From contig VZSF01007310.1 of NCBI GenBank assembly GCA_013398295.1, forward strand, positions 7,491-71,490: a stretch of DNA of 64,000 bases, written 5' to 3'. A program made the position numbers and the translations under genes. The DNA is from Chionis minor. Taxonomy: Eukaryota > Chordata > Aves > Charadriiformes > Chionididae. Position 1 is the first letter of the stretch. The number at the start of each line of letters is the position of its first letter. The notes below the pieces were generated by a model. That model did no database searches and was not told where the DNA came from. It was given only the letters and a program-made list of their open reading frames with translations. Below, piece by piece: positions 34,541 through 48,100 of the stretch.

Positions 34541-37500
34541 TATACGGATTTGTGGGGATCTCCGGGGTGTTTTGGTGCATAACCCAACCTAAGATTTACA
34601 TTCGCCAACAGGTGAGGCTTGGCTCTCAGCTGGCATTTGCTCACTGCTCCGCCAAAGGATATTTCTACGCGTTAACTGCAGCCACTCTCATCACATCTTA
34701 TTTGGCTGGCTTATTAAGCCCAGTAGCATTCCTCTGCACCACCTTTGTCACAGGTGAGTTAAATCCTTGCTGATGCCAATTAGTACTGTCCCTAGGAAGA
34801 TGCTCAGCTGGTCCTGCAGGAGCCCCCCTCCTCTAGTGCTACAGCAAGTGACCCCCCAGCAAGTCACGGCAGAGGGACAGGCTGAATGCTCAGCGACGCA
34901 AGCCAGGAGAAGTGGGGACCATATCCTAGCCCACGGCCTGGCCCTCAGCCAAGTGGACAGCCCTTTGGTCTTTTACCTTTCATGAAGGGAAGCCAGAGGG
35001 CTGCAGCAATCCTTTCTCTTTTCCCCTTCTTTCTTTAGTACATCTTTATTTCTGTTTCTTCCCACTCCTTTTCTGTACTAAGAAAGACATAAACTGCTGT
35101 ATGGCCAATCCCGTCTTTAACGATTGTGAAGGACAGAACTAGCACGTCAGACATGGGGCAAATATTCTCCATGTCCTGGTTTATTCTCTGAGCAATGTAG
35201 GCTGGCCTTCAGTCCAGATGTTTCAAAAAAAGGCCAGTTTTACAAAAACATGACTTTGCAAACACTACTGAGCTTTGTGACATAAAGCTTATTTCAGTGA
35301 ACTTTGATGACCATTAATTGGTCTGTTTATAGAATCAGACCCCAGATACTAGTTTAATTTGTATTACAGCCACCAATGATACATATATCTGATCTGAAAC
35401 ACAGACAAACATCCCTTTGATATGGAATGGATATGCGATCAATATTAACTATAATTGCCTAAGGCACAGGTATGGAAACTATTTCTGAAACCAGTTCTGT
35501 GGCTTCATCTATCAATGAGAAAAGTATTTTTGCTGTTGCTGAGGTTGTCCTATCTTTCAAAAAGGGTGTCAGGTGTCCTTATTTCACTAATTTCTTATTT
35601 CAAGTGAATAAGAAAAATCTGACACTAAGCAACTCTACTTTCTCACTGGATTTTAGGAACAGATAAAAGACCTTGAACTTCCTAACCTCTCTAGGTTGAT
35701 GTTAAATATGTCTCAAGATCCATAATGCCAGAGCTGACAGTTGAAGTGCAGTCTAAGAAATCTATGTCAAGATACAAACAGGCATTCTCATCCCTAGCAT
35801 ATCTGTTTACATAAATGAAAAAAGCCTTAGAAATTAATTGGGTCCTTAATTTCCTAAAGCTTGGTAATTCATATACAGGGCAGGATTCATTATAATTTGC
35901 TGTAGCTGTCTTAGAACTAGCTATCTAGTCTCATGTTCAACTGAGGCTTTTACTTTTACTGTAGTCCACAATAATGACTATGCATTCCAAACATCCCACT
36001 TCTAATCTGTTTTTACTGAAATGATTCTCAGATTTTCTGCTTTACATGATGTAAAGAGAAATGCTACTTTCTTGGTCTCATTTTCATCACCTATAGGGGT
36101 TGTCATTTTATCTTTCAATATTTTGACTGAATGTAGGGGTATGCTAGGATCCCACTTAACAGTGCATGAGCAAAATATCAGCAAATGGCCCTGTAGTGCA
36201 GTACAAAATTCAAACACAGAGAATAAACCACAGAGAAGCAACTTTTAAGATGTTTCTTCTAACTGATATAACCAATTTTGTGCAGTTATAATATTACATT
36301 CAAAAAATATACCACAATGCTTTTTCAAATTGGTTTGAGAGTATCATCTCAATGGCCAGAACAAATGTAATGTGTGGATATTTATAAAATATGGTTAGCA
36401 ATAACTAAGGGAAGTAAATGAAATCATACTATACAGCACTTAAGGCAATTTATATTTCTGCATTTTTGCATCCTGCCTTCTCACAAAACAAACAGGTTAC
36501 ACAATCCCCTAAAAAGTAAGTTTCTGAGAGATAAGAAATCTGAATTTCAAAGACCTTTAGGTACGGACATCCAAAACACAGAAAGAAAACTATTTGTTCA
36601 CATTAGTGAAAGGAAGACAACAATCCTAATAAAGAAGCAAGGCAAGTCTTGGCCCTTTATTTTCATCATGTTTCCAGAGTCTGAAAAGGCACTTACATGG
36701 CCCTACTGGTGACAGAAGAGCACCTCTTATGGCTAATGCTGTTGGCAAGGTGCAAAAAGTAGTAAAGCATAGCTTTGGGTTTTGGGTTACATTTAGGGTC
36801 TGCTTAACCTGTGGAATGTGTGCACTTCCCAGAACCAGGCTGGTCCCTTCTCAAAACCTCTGCATCACCAATTAATTCTTCTCATTAAGAGCTGTATGCT
36901 ATTCTCTTTCTCTATTCCCTCCCTCCATCTTTAAGATATTGAGGCCATTTTCATTAGCTCAGGTTCTGATTCACCTGTCGATGGGCTGATCACTCTCACA
37001 GGAAGCTTTTTGAATATCGTTGCATCATCTCACCTTCTTACTACACTTATCCAGGAATGTGCATCACCTTCCCCTCCTCTTCATGGGATTTTTGCCAGGA
37101 CTTTACAAAGTCTTGTCTCCCCTCAAGACAAGTGCCTGGAAGCACTGCCTCCTGTGTCAATCAGGCTTCTAGTCTACCTTCTCTACCATTCCTCCATGCC
37201 CCCATATAACTTACTACATGGAACTATAAGAAAGCTAGACAGAATGTTTTTTGGAGAGTGCCTTCTTTGCACTACTTTCCTTGCACACGTCTGCATAGTC
37301 CCATGCAGTAATCCATATTTTTGTTTGGGATTTATAGGAAGCACCCATAAGCAAATAACAAAAAACCACTATCATCATCTTCTTTGTGGCTATCAAACAG
37401 TGTTGTGTAGGTGAACCAGGACAGAAAACTTATTGTAAAGTGGCAGGGGTTTCTTTCAAATTGAGTAAAGACTATGTTGAAACATTCCACAACTGAGAAC

Positions 37501-38627
37501 ATTTGCATGAATGATTGTCTCGTCACTTCACAGTACTCAATATACTGCTCACTTCTTTCAGGAGGAACTACTTTCTGGGGGAATACTACCAAGAGGAGAA
37601 AATCTCCTGTGGCATAGGCACGATTGTTGATGCAAAATGAGTGATTAGTAAACATCTTTCAGTTGGTGTTGAAAACAGAGTTGTGCAAGAAATGAACCTT
37701 GAACACAACCAAAATGAAGTCTGGTTAGAGTCCATTCTACCAGTAGGGTGATTCATGGTTGTCTTGTGTCTGCTGAATTTTCACCTACATTGGAAAATCT
37801 TGCCAAATCTAACATGATGTCAAGAATTTGGCAGAAATCTGTTACTTGCTCATGCATTTGAGCCTGGACAACAGTTTCTGATTTGGTTACAAAGCATTTT
37901 CTAATTTATCTATTAACTCTGGAGTCTTTCAGATTTTAGGAAAGTTCTGACACAAATTTGGATGTGGAAATGGGATCTTAATGACAGATGTACATACCTC
38001 TGTGAAGAGTTACGATGCAACGCTGGCTCTGTTCTAGGAGGAATTTTGATTAAACTTCAGATATGAATGTCACAGTTTAGGGCCATTTGTAAAATCTGAG
38101 AGTCTTGAAGCTGGCTCTGAACATCAGTGTACTTGGGGGGACCCATGACAGTCTGTGTGATCTTAAAGTGATATCTTGGACGAGAAGTTTTTGTTCTGTT
38201 TCTCCCTATATATCCTTAAAAATATGCAAATCATGTGATCTGCTTCTCATACAAAGAGTTGCAAATTCAGCTACGGATCAAAGATTAGAGCATATGCCTA
38301 TTATTGTGGCTGCCAGTTAACCAATCCAAATGTTTAACTCTTTAAAGAAATAGAGGGTCAGCAGCTTTCTGAATAATTGTTTCCAGACAGTCTTCTGCTG
38401 GTTGGATTTCTATATCACATTCAATTTCAATTGCTGCTGTAATTTATCTCCACTCCACAGACTCTAACTTTACCAAATTCACATGTTAGTATTTGAGTCA
38501 CTTATGCTTAGACAAATCCAGAGCATGGTCCATGATCATTGATTGTTTTTTACCGTGCCTCACAGATTAAATGAGAAAAACCAGTGCCGTCCCAACACCT
38601 GCCTCTGGCTTTTTGTTGTTCTAGGAA

Positions 38628-39305
38628 GTGTGGAGAGGAAGAAACCGGGCCAAAAATGACTCAAAAATAAATCAAGTCAGGATGCATACTAACCTTTCTG
38701 TAAGCTTTATCTTCATTTGGGTGTCGACAGTCGGAATGGAGGGTGTTTTGCTGACAGCCACGGTTGCCAGTGTAGTGCCACGTTGTGAGAGTAAGCTTCT
38801 TCACTGGGTCACACTTCCTTGTCTTTCAGTCTTGCCTTATCTTCATGAAGAAAAAGTCTTCAGAGGTGCTCTGATCATGTCCTTTGTCCCACTCTGGTGG
38901 GTACCACCTCACCCTCAAGCCTCCCAGAGAAGGGACCCTGTGTTGGGGTCAGCGAAACCAGCCACACCTTCAGGGCTTCCTCCTGGAGAGCCACGGACCA
39001 CTGTCTGCTGCATTCTGTCATGCTGTGCCAGTCTGCTTCTCCTCCTGACTCGGTGCAGTCGCAAACCAACCAGTCGTCACCTAAAATCATGGCAAAATGG
39101 TGTGGGGATTTTACTTTTAGCTGATGTAAAAATGAAAAATAAACCACATTGCAAGTCTATTCATATTCCAGTTTTGGTTTGGGCTATTCAATGCCAGTGG
39201 GCCTTGCTTCTTCAAATAACCAAGTCTCAAGTTAAATATTTTCCTCAACAGGCACTTGATTTTGATGACAAGAGCAATGTACGAGTTCAAACTAAAAAGG
39301 GCTGA
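38628..39305 (+). other. 225-codon open frame, probably not a gene
   Basis: This is the longest ATG-to-stop frame in 64 kb. The product would be a 225-residue protein with a hydrophobic run (about residues 125-140, leucine-rich) and no domain, signal or family I recognise. Composition drifts along its length, and there is no CpG island, Kozak-like context or clear splice border at its ends. A rough estimate puts the chance of one such frame arising at random in 64 kb at about one in ten. I include it so that it can be checked. Confidence 0.12.
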
Positions 39306-42300
39306 GGACACAAAATGGTTAAGGACACGCGCTAGATCCTTAGCCTCTCCTCAGAAGGAATGATAAACACCTCTCTTTGTCCAGGTCTACTTTCCTACAC
39401 CTTTCCGAGGAGAAGTAATGGAGAGTGCTATTTATTATGTGTTGGGATGATGGTAGGGAATGTTTTCCACCATTTAAAAAAATAAGATCCAGAATTTATG
39501 GAAGTTTGAAAAGCAATTTCCTTTTAAGGTGCAAATTCCTAATTTGCCACATAAAAGTACAGGAATTAAGTGCTAAATCCTTCTTTGCCAGTGAGACCTG
39601 TGAAAGGAGGTATGAAAAAAGAGTTACTGTTAGGTTTCTATTCATGTCTCCTGAAAGCCAATGTATGCAAAAGTGCACTGAAACAGCCCTGATTTTTTCA
39701 AAGCCTTCCTGCCGTTCTGACTGATTTTTAAAAAATGAACCCTTGTCCAGTTTTATTTGTGTGGTGGGTTCTGATTTTTTTCTGCCTGTACTGTATCACT
39801 TTTCTCTCCTCACCATTAATCTTCCATGAACGTTCCCCAGGGCACAGTTCTCCCTTTTCTGCATGGAGAGTTTCTATTGAAATTAATGGACATTCTTCTC
39901 GTGGGTGGAGGGAAGAATACACGCTTATATCAGCCCTGCTGCAAAAGAAGATTATTCATTGAAAAGAAGCGTTAGTCTCACTCCTGAAAGCCCAAGGTCT
40001 AGTCAGGCAGATTATAGTGGGAGATCCCAATAGGAGGTCTCGTACGGAAGCGAGAACTACTTTTGCAACATGAAAACAAAAGCCAGAACAGAAGGCTTTT
40101 TAAATGTTGGAACAAAACCCCATGAAAAGTCGGTGGTTTTACTCTCAGATGAAGTCTACTGTCCCAAACCTAGTTTTAGGGCAGATCCATGCAGTGGAAT
40201 ATGGTGCAGGGAAGATATCCACAAACAACCTATAGAACCAGGCCAGGTCATGAGAACAGAGTGGCACCAAAGACTAATTTGATGTGCAAAGAGGTGCTGC
40301 AGATTGTCCAGGGGTGCTGGGCCACTCAAATAAGGGTATATTGTGCTGAGCAGATGTATCACCTCATTTGGAACTCGGGCTTGGGAGCTCAGGCATCTTT
40401 AACACAGTTGTGCATTGCACAATGTAGAGATGTTAATAAGTCTCATTCCCCTTAGAGGCTTAAATGGAAAAGTCTTATGTTCCTTCACAGAGAACCCTTT
40501 AATGAATTAAAGAGGGTGTTGACAACCTTCAAGCGGAACTGCATAAATTCTCGTAGGAGGGATAGTAGCTGCAATGTGAGGTCTTGAAGCAGGCGGATGA
40601 CCTTATAAAATATACTACAGTATCTAAGTTTAGTAAAACAAACACACTACGTTTAAGTAGGCTATGGGAAGGTAAATAATCTCCAGGAACGGCCCCGAGC
40701 AGTTTATGCTACAGTAATGCTACTGTCACATTTTGGAAAGATCATTACTGTAGATACTATAATCTAAGGCTAGGAGATAGAATTTAATATGCATAGGAGA
40801 AAGTTAAATAGAGGATAAAAAGCCCTCTTTCCTCAAAAGTACATTCAAGAATGAACCTCTCCTCCACCATGTACTCCAAAGAAAGAAACTAGCTTATCCA
40901 AGAAAGTGTTGCATGGATGTGCCAGGCTACTCTGATTTTTTTAATTCTTTGGGATATTTCATAGGGGATTCCTACATGCAAGGATGACTCCTTCCACTGT
41001 GCCTGTTTGATTCCCCTGAGGCCTTGTTCCATTCAGTGCTGGAAAGGGTGTTAAAAGTTGGAGAACCACAGTGGTAGACAAATACAGATTCCTTGTGTGT
41101 TTACAGTTTGTGAAACATTGATTGTTGTATAATTAACATGCCAGTTACCCTTGGATTTTCAGTTTCAGCAACCGATGTGTTTTTAATGTTTAAATTTGAT
41201 TTGAGTGTCTCTCACAAAGCGCTGCTATTCATCTGTGCATACTTGTATTATGATTGAGGATTATATACATATCTATCACCATGATTACAGTGCTCTATCT
41301 GCACCTTCCACCAAACCTGGAACGCTTGCTTTAAGATTAGGCTTGTCAAATTTACTTAAAGTGACCAGGCAAATACATACAACTAATTTTGTTATAGGCA
41401 AAATTAACTAATGCTCTTTTTCATGGTGAGATGCTGTAATGATTTTATATAGCAGTCAAACTATTTAAATACTAATGCTGCCTTCATGCTGTAATCACCA
41501 TTCCAGTCAGATGTCATTTTTAGTAGCCTATAGGGAATTCCATCCCTTAATTATTCTTCAATACACAAACCAAGCATTCTTTAATTGGTGTAAATTGAAC
41601 AGTGTTCCAACGCAAACAAGGAGAGGACAAACTAATCAATGATTCTGTGCATGTCTATTGGAAAGCTATTGCCATTAGATCAAGTAACAAATCCTCGACT
41701 CCATTAGCTTCAGAGGAACGATGGGGGAAAAATACTGCTAATGCTACTTCTTGTTATCAATCAGTAGTGGAAGGCGTGCAGCAAATCATATAGCAGAACT
41801 CCAGCTTTTCTTGAAAGTGCTCATGGAAATTTAAAATATGAAGATATTCTGACTCCAGAATCCCCAGTCATAAGTCTTTGATGGGGGTTTGCCTGGAAAC
41901 AATGTGTTTTTATCCTCTGCTGTCTCTAGTCATGTGGCCTGTTTTTTATTTTTCCCTTTTAAATAAACGACTCTTGAATGATAACATAACTTTTTTCAAC
42001 TTGTCAGGAAATTTTTGGTGAATTTTCTTGCTCTCCCAGGCTATACTCCATATATTCATATGTATTCACTACTGCAGCACAACATAAATTGGGTGGCTCT
42101 CCCGTCTCTTTTTTTAATATGATCTGAAATAAAGGTGCTGTATTTAAGAAACAGATGAAAAATCCGTCTCATAAATGTGTCATACTCACTTTTCATTCTT
42201 GTCTCTTTTTATCAATTCTCTAAAACTGATTATTTATCACTGGAGAGGGAAGATAAAAAAAAGTAAAATGCCCATTACAAACCTCTGGCCCAGATCTGCC

Positions 42301-42768
42301 AGTCTTACAGTTTTAGTTAGTGTGAAAAGTGAAACTCTTCTGGAAAGAAATACACTGGCTATGGATGTTCACTTTTTAATCTATTTGTTTTTGATATAAT
42401 ATGCTATTTACCATTTAAGGACCTTTCATGTTGGTTTAAATTGAAGTTTTTAAAACCAGCCTAGCATAAAAAGCTCTAAGTGACATAGGCTGGGTAGAGA
42501 AATACAGCATCTTCCACAGACAGCCTTTGTTCACCACATTACAGTTGAAAGAAGCGTAAAGCAGGCTTGCTAGATAACCCACCTTCTTAAAACAAGAGGG
42601 CTTCTAATTTCCACACGTCCTAATCACAGTCACATTATTTCATTCTCTGTACCAGACCCCTCAGGGCTGGCTCTAGGATTTGCTGTGAAGTCACATGCCT
42701 GGGGCCTGAGGCACTTTTCCTCGATGCCTGGAGCTAGGGAGTGTGAGGTTTGGGTTTGGTGGTGGGGC

Positions 42769-42792
42769 TTTTTTTTTCTTTTTTTTTTTTTT
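42769..42792. repeat. Poly-T tract with one interruption
   Basis: T run broken by one C at 42778 and followed by CCC. In reverse complement this is a poly-A tract, but no retroposon body or gene-like sequence lies on the expected side. Confidence 0.8.
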
Positions 42793-44949
42793 CCCTTTTG
42801 CCGCTTGGGATTCTCTAACTGGCTCAGTTGTCATGGGTGGCTGACTTGGGCGGTAAAGAAGAGAGCAGCACTAAGGTAATGGCTCTCAAGGTTTCATACT
42901 TATTTGTTTGCTACGAAGATGAAGACGCTGCAGTAGTTGTTTTCTGAAGGAAAGGGAGCTGGTGCCCTCGCCTCCTTTCCCAAACCAGTGTGTATGATTT
43001 CCAGGTAATGAATTCTTCTCTGTTTCCCTACTCTTGCTTCTTTGCTGGTTGGCTCTTGTGTGTGGTTATACTATTCCTCAACACAGCAAAGCACCCCTTG
43101 TGAGTTAAGGCAACTGTCTTCTCTCTCTTACTCTTCAGCATCTTCAGTGGTAGGTATAAAAGTGATGCTGCTGCCAGCAAGTCGCTGGGACACTTACAGT
43201 GGGGTTTTTGCTGTGCTGAAAGGGTTTTTCAAAAGTGATAAGCTACCCCTTTGCTCCTCACGCTGCTGAGAGCATGTTCGGAAAGGCAGGGTGACCTTTG
43301 GAGCCCGTGTCTGCTTTTGGACCCTGAAACAAAGGGGTGCCGAGTGCCTGGGGCTCAAGCAGCTACGGGGCACCCAGAGAAAGCTTGGGGGGCTGCTGCA
43401 GGGTGTGGGTGGGATACATGCTTCGAGATGACACTGGAGAGTCAGTGGAATCTGGCTCTGCCACATTATGCAAAATAAGGACCTTTTACATTGCCATACT
43501 ATGCCAAAGAGAAAAATTTATCAAAGCAGAATGTTAGACTTTTAGAGTTTTTAAAAGTTTATCAAGTCAAGCTTCTTTGTAAAGCTTTTGAACTCCACTT
43601 ATTTAAAAGGCAGCAGTTGTTATACCACTGTTTATTTATACAGGACCGAGTCCCATTGGAGTTGAAACCACGTGAGAAAAGAATTGGGCCAACTTCAAAA
43701 CAACACTTGGGATACAAATGACACCACTGGGAGGATTTAGTGTAATAAGTTTACCTGAAGTTGGAATCAACTATCTGCAGTTGTATGACAAATGTGCTTT
43801 GGGCGACAAGACGTCTAAGGTTTCTCAGCCGACTTTTACGAAAAACAAAGCAAGGTATTTTTGTTTTGGTTTCTCATTCAAAGAAAAGCCCAGATTGCTG
43901 AGAGGGTTTCTGTAGGATTGTTTTTTAACGACCTTTATGTTCTTAAGCATATTTGGCCTTCAAAGTCCATATTAAAACTCCCCACTGATTTCCTTGGGAT
44001 TATGTCCTTCAGGGTAGATGACAGGAGGAACAAATACTCGGCAGGCCTATGCCATTGCCTGGCAATCCCAAAGGAAATGGCCCTCTGATCCCCACAAGGC
44101 AATCCTCAGTCACCATTTTACAGGATAAGGAAAATCCCACCGTTCCCAAGGATGACACAAAGAAAGACAGACTGCGTGAGGAGGGATGTGTCGCTCCCTG
44201 TTTGAGACAAAGACAGAATGATAGCACACAAGCATCCAAGGGAAGGGAAGCCAGCAAAAAGATTTTGTAAAACAGCTAGCATACTTAGTGTTGTTGCTTC
44301 CATGTAAACAGACAAAAATGCATTAATAAAATAGCTTGAAATGTCCTAATTTTAGTGTGACAAAATTCCTTGTAGCTCGGTATGTACTTTAACACTTTTG
44401 CAGATGACTCCAGAGATCATTCTGATTTGAAAGGTTTGCATTTTAAGCAATACACCTATGAGGAATTTTTTAGTTTTTATAATTTAACAGTGATGTGCTC
44501 TGTTAATGTGCATTTTTTTTTTTCATTGAATAAACAGATACTACCTGGAAGAAATAATCATTTGCACTTAAACTTGCATTGTTCCAGTTGTGTTCTGTGT
44601 ATCTTTGCCAAATTGCTATTATACCAACATTGGGCCAGAACATTCCTCTGTGCTTGGTCACAGTCATAGTGACTCTGATCCTAAAAGCTGCTGAATAAAC
44701 CTCAACTTCCATGATAAATTTCTGCCAAATTACTTCCTTTATTTTATAGTATTTAATAGCAGCTTAATGATCACTGAAAGTTTTCATTATTATTTTTTTT
44801 AATTTTCATGAGCTAAGCTTTGGTCATGAAGACCATTCTATCTGTCCTGCTTCTGCAGATAAACTGCTAACAACTACAACTGCTCTCACTCATAATGGCA
44901 GCTGTGATGATGTTTCTTTTTTTCACATTTTAAGTCTTTGTTGTTTATG

Positions 44950-45192
44950 TCCACTCAGTCTCTTCTTCTCGAGATGAAATCACTCCCGTTCAGGTTTTCT
45001 TGCAGGTCACATTTCCCAAACCTCTGATCATTCCAATTCCTCTCCTTTGGACAGTCTTGAAGGCAGCTGCATCTTTCTTGAAACGTGGTGCTTTAGTGGG
45101 GTCTGTGCCAGTGCTCAGTTGGGCAGCACGAACACTGCCTGTATCTTGCAAGAAAACTTCTGTCTGGCAGAGCTCCCAACAGCTTAGCCCTC
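44950..45192 (-). mobile_element. Old CR1/L3-type LINE fragment, ORF2 C-terminal region, minus strand
   Basis: On the minus strand the sequence encodes APRFKKDAAAFKTVQRR, then GIGMIRGLGNV. This is a clear relative of the CR1 ORF2 pattern A-P-x-Y-K-K-D-V-D-K-L-E-x-VQRRA-x-KMI-x-GL. Plus-strand phrases CCAAACCTCTGATCATTCC and TCTTTCTTGAAACGTGGTGC match the antisense consensus well. It carries the same part of ORF2 as the piece at 26745-27060 but differs from it at many positions, so the two are separate insertions. The plus-strand open frame over it (45000-45401) is only the antisense of this fossil. Confidence 0.85.
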
Positions 45193-48100
45193 TCGTATCC
45201 AGTTACATTTTTGATTTTCTCTTCCACAGCTGTGGGGAGAAAGAAAGAGATTCTCCCTCATGCAAAATGAAGTTTCAGCCTTGTGTTGCCTGCTCCTACC
45301 TGGTGAAACCTTCAAAGTTCTTCAGATGCTGCTTAAGATGGAAAGAGCTTCCTGGGCATAATCCTTCAGAGGAGATTGGAAACCAAGCTTTATCTGTGTA
45401 GGTGAAACACGTAATTTTGACCCCATACAATTCTCCTTTTGTTTTTCCTTCTGAAATGAAACTCTCCTAAAAATGAAATATTTAGTTTTATCTTTTGTCT
45501 GGATATTTTTTCCCCTCATTTAATTATTTGCATTAGTAATTTAAGCAAAAGTGATGTGAAAGTACAATTTTGCACCATCCCCCTACCCCCCCAACCTTGA
45601 CTTTTTACTTTCTTTGTCATTGTTTCATCCAAAAGAGCTTGCATAGTTAAGCATAAAAATGTGGCTTGTCATGATCTGTTTAAAACTTCGTCCTAAGGTC
45701 AGCAAAAATTTTGTAAAAAAACCCTCACCCAATTCTAGAACGGATACTCTCCTTCTTGACTCAAATCCATTAAGCAAATAAACTGTTAGAGAATTCTAAT
45801 GTAAGTCTGTCACCTATGTAGATTCATTCAGATTTTATATCAGGCTAGCTGGCTGGGTTTGTTTACAGCTGCATATTTTGAATATTTTCTAAAAAATTGC
45901 ATTATTTTAATCACAGAAAACTTAGGCTTAGACTTAGGGGCCTCACTCCCTTAAAGTCAACAGAGAACTCCCATGAGCTTCTTTTGGGAAGGGCTGAGCC
46001 TTTAATCTGTGTTTGTTTAATAATAAAGTCCCTGAGATAGGCTGGTAGATACGTTTCTTTGAGTCACACTTGCAGCAGTATTAAGCATGTTTTCTTTCTG
46101 ATAGACCTTGGTTTCTCAGACTGCTTAAGAAGGTACTAATGACTTTGCTACCATGCTCTGCTCCTGACTCTCTGGTTTGTCTTTCTGTTCCTAATCCATG
46201 AAGGTAGATAAATATTTTGCATCAAAAGTGTAAAAATATATATATTTTTAAATGAGTGGTTCGTCATTACTCTGCTGTTTTCTTATTCCATTAAGTTCCA
46301 ACACATATGATCATTTCTGAACAAACATTTGCAGTCAATATTTGCTAAAAAAGTCCAACTCAACCTAGTAAATAAAGCATTAGAAAACATAATTTTGTTC
46401 CTTCACCCAGCTAAATCCATTAAGGCTTTAACACAAATAAAACCTAAAAACAAAGGGAATTTCTTAAAACATGAAGGCCTGTAGCACATTTGCATTTTGA
46501 AATTAATTGCTGACCTAATTATTTGTCAGTAGTAGGATAAGTTAATCAAATATAACTTACAGTAAAGCTTCTAAACACCCACAGGATTTTCTCCCCCAGA
46601 GTAAATTGTCGTAGTGGTCCAGTTTGACAATCCATTCTTACTGTCATCTTGTGACCAAAGGAAGACTATCTGGGAAATGGTACCATATGGAGACACAAGA
46701 GAGAACGAAATACTTAGATCTCCTGTACAAAGGCATGATAAGCTAACAGTCACCAGAGGAAGTCAGGAACGACAAAGCTTTGAAAAAAGAAATACCCTGC
46801 CTTTCAAATCCATTTAGATTTATTTTTATACTGTCTCCAATTTGGACTAAAATACTCTGATATTAAATATGAGTATAAGAGACAAAGCAAACGTATTGTG
46901 TAATGTTTCTATTCTAGCATATCTGTGGATCTGCATTTCATGCTTAACATCAGTTTAATGGAAACGCCAGTATTTATAGACAAGACTAGGACCTTTTCTT
47001 CTTTATCTTAGGGAAACTGACTGTGTTATCCACAAATAATATGTCGCAACCAACCACTTCATGTCCCGAGGCCAAGGATGCACAATTTTGTTTCAAAATG
47101 CCCTCAGAAGAAAAATCTGATGAAACTATCAGGTAATGTGACCAATGCCTTATTTTCCAAAGGCACACCTAGGCATTTGAGTTAGAAATACCTCATCAGT
47201 AGTAGTATGAACTACTTCGTCGCTTCTCTTATTACAGTACTGCTTCTCTCCTGTCATCTGCTGGCAATGGCAACCCACAGTAAAGGATGTTTTTCTGATC
47301 ATTTTGCACTCATTAAATACAGCTGTCACAATAGCGGATGCGAGAATGCATACAAAACTTTTATGCCACGTCAAAATAAAGCAGAAACATTTTAAAAAGA
47401 TCTGAAACCTTTGAAGCCTTTTCTTGAGAAATATTGAAATATTGCTTTTTGTTGTTGTTGTTTTCGACAATTGAAATTGTTCCACAGCGACACGCATTAA
47501 AACTCACTGCAGAACAAAACATCATCCATCAAAATTAAAGAAAAAGGCAAAAAAATGGAGAAAAAACAAAAACAAACCCAGCCTCTCAGAAGCACAAAGT
47601 CTTTGGCTTCTGAGAGTCCGAAGTTCTGGTTCACCACCTGATTTCTGTGGCTGTACACACATCAAGTTCCAAAATCTCAAGGGAGCTGACATTTACTTCT
47701 AGACCACAGATGAAATCTGCCCCATAAAGCTTCCAGCTGAGCGAAACCATCTTCCTCAAGTTCCCCATTCTGAGAAACAGTTCCCTTTCAGGATAAGCAG
47801 CAGTAAATTCTGTAGTTGTTCGACATTATTGCCATAAAAAAATATTTTAAAGGGCAGCATGAATGACCCCAAAGCAATTCCGTAACCAGTGCGAACAGAC
47901 AATCCCCTATGAGTAGTAGTAGTTAATATTCTTGTCTGTATGCAAGTGTGTTCTGAAGAACTGTAACATCCAAAGTGACCTTTGAAGACTTTAGTCACCC
48001 TGAGCTGGAACAAAGCAATAATTTGCACCTCCCCATTTCAGGATTGCATGTTTAAATGTTTAAATAATTAAACAAAGTCTTAAACTTTGAAGCATCTCCT

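Larger units (their letters stand above)
34541..44949. other. Unique non-coding sequence
   Basis: No gene was recognised. The longest open frame in the window lies here (38628-39305, listed separately). There is a T-rich tract at 42769-42792. Several AT-rich parts (for example 41.40-41.56 kb) look like unique, possibly conserved DNA. The open frame 34552-34773 encodes a hydrophobic stretch but has no other support. Confidence 0.5.

Noticed and set aside
34552..34773. Plus-strand open frame with a membrane-like hydrophobic stretch
   Set aside because: 73 codons, no family match, no splice-like borders, and it starts next to a CR1 fossil.
45000..45401. 133-codon plus-strand frame
   Set aside because: It is the antisense of a CR1 ORF2 fossil on the minus strand.
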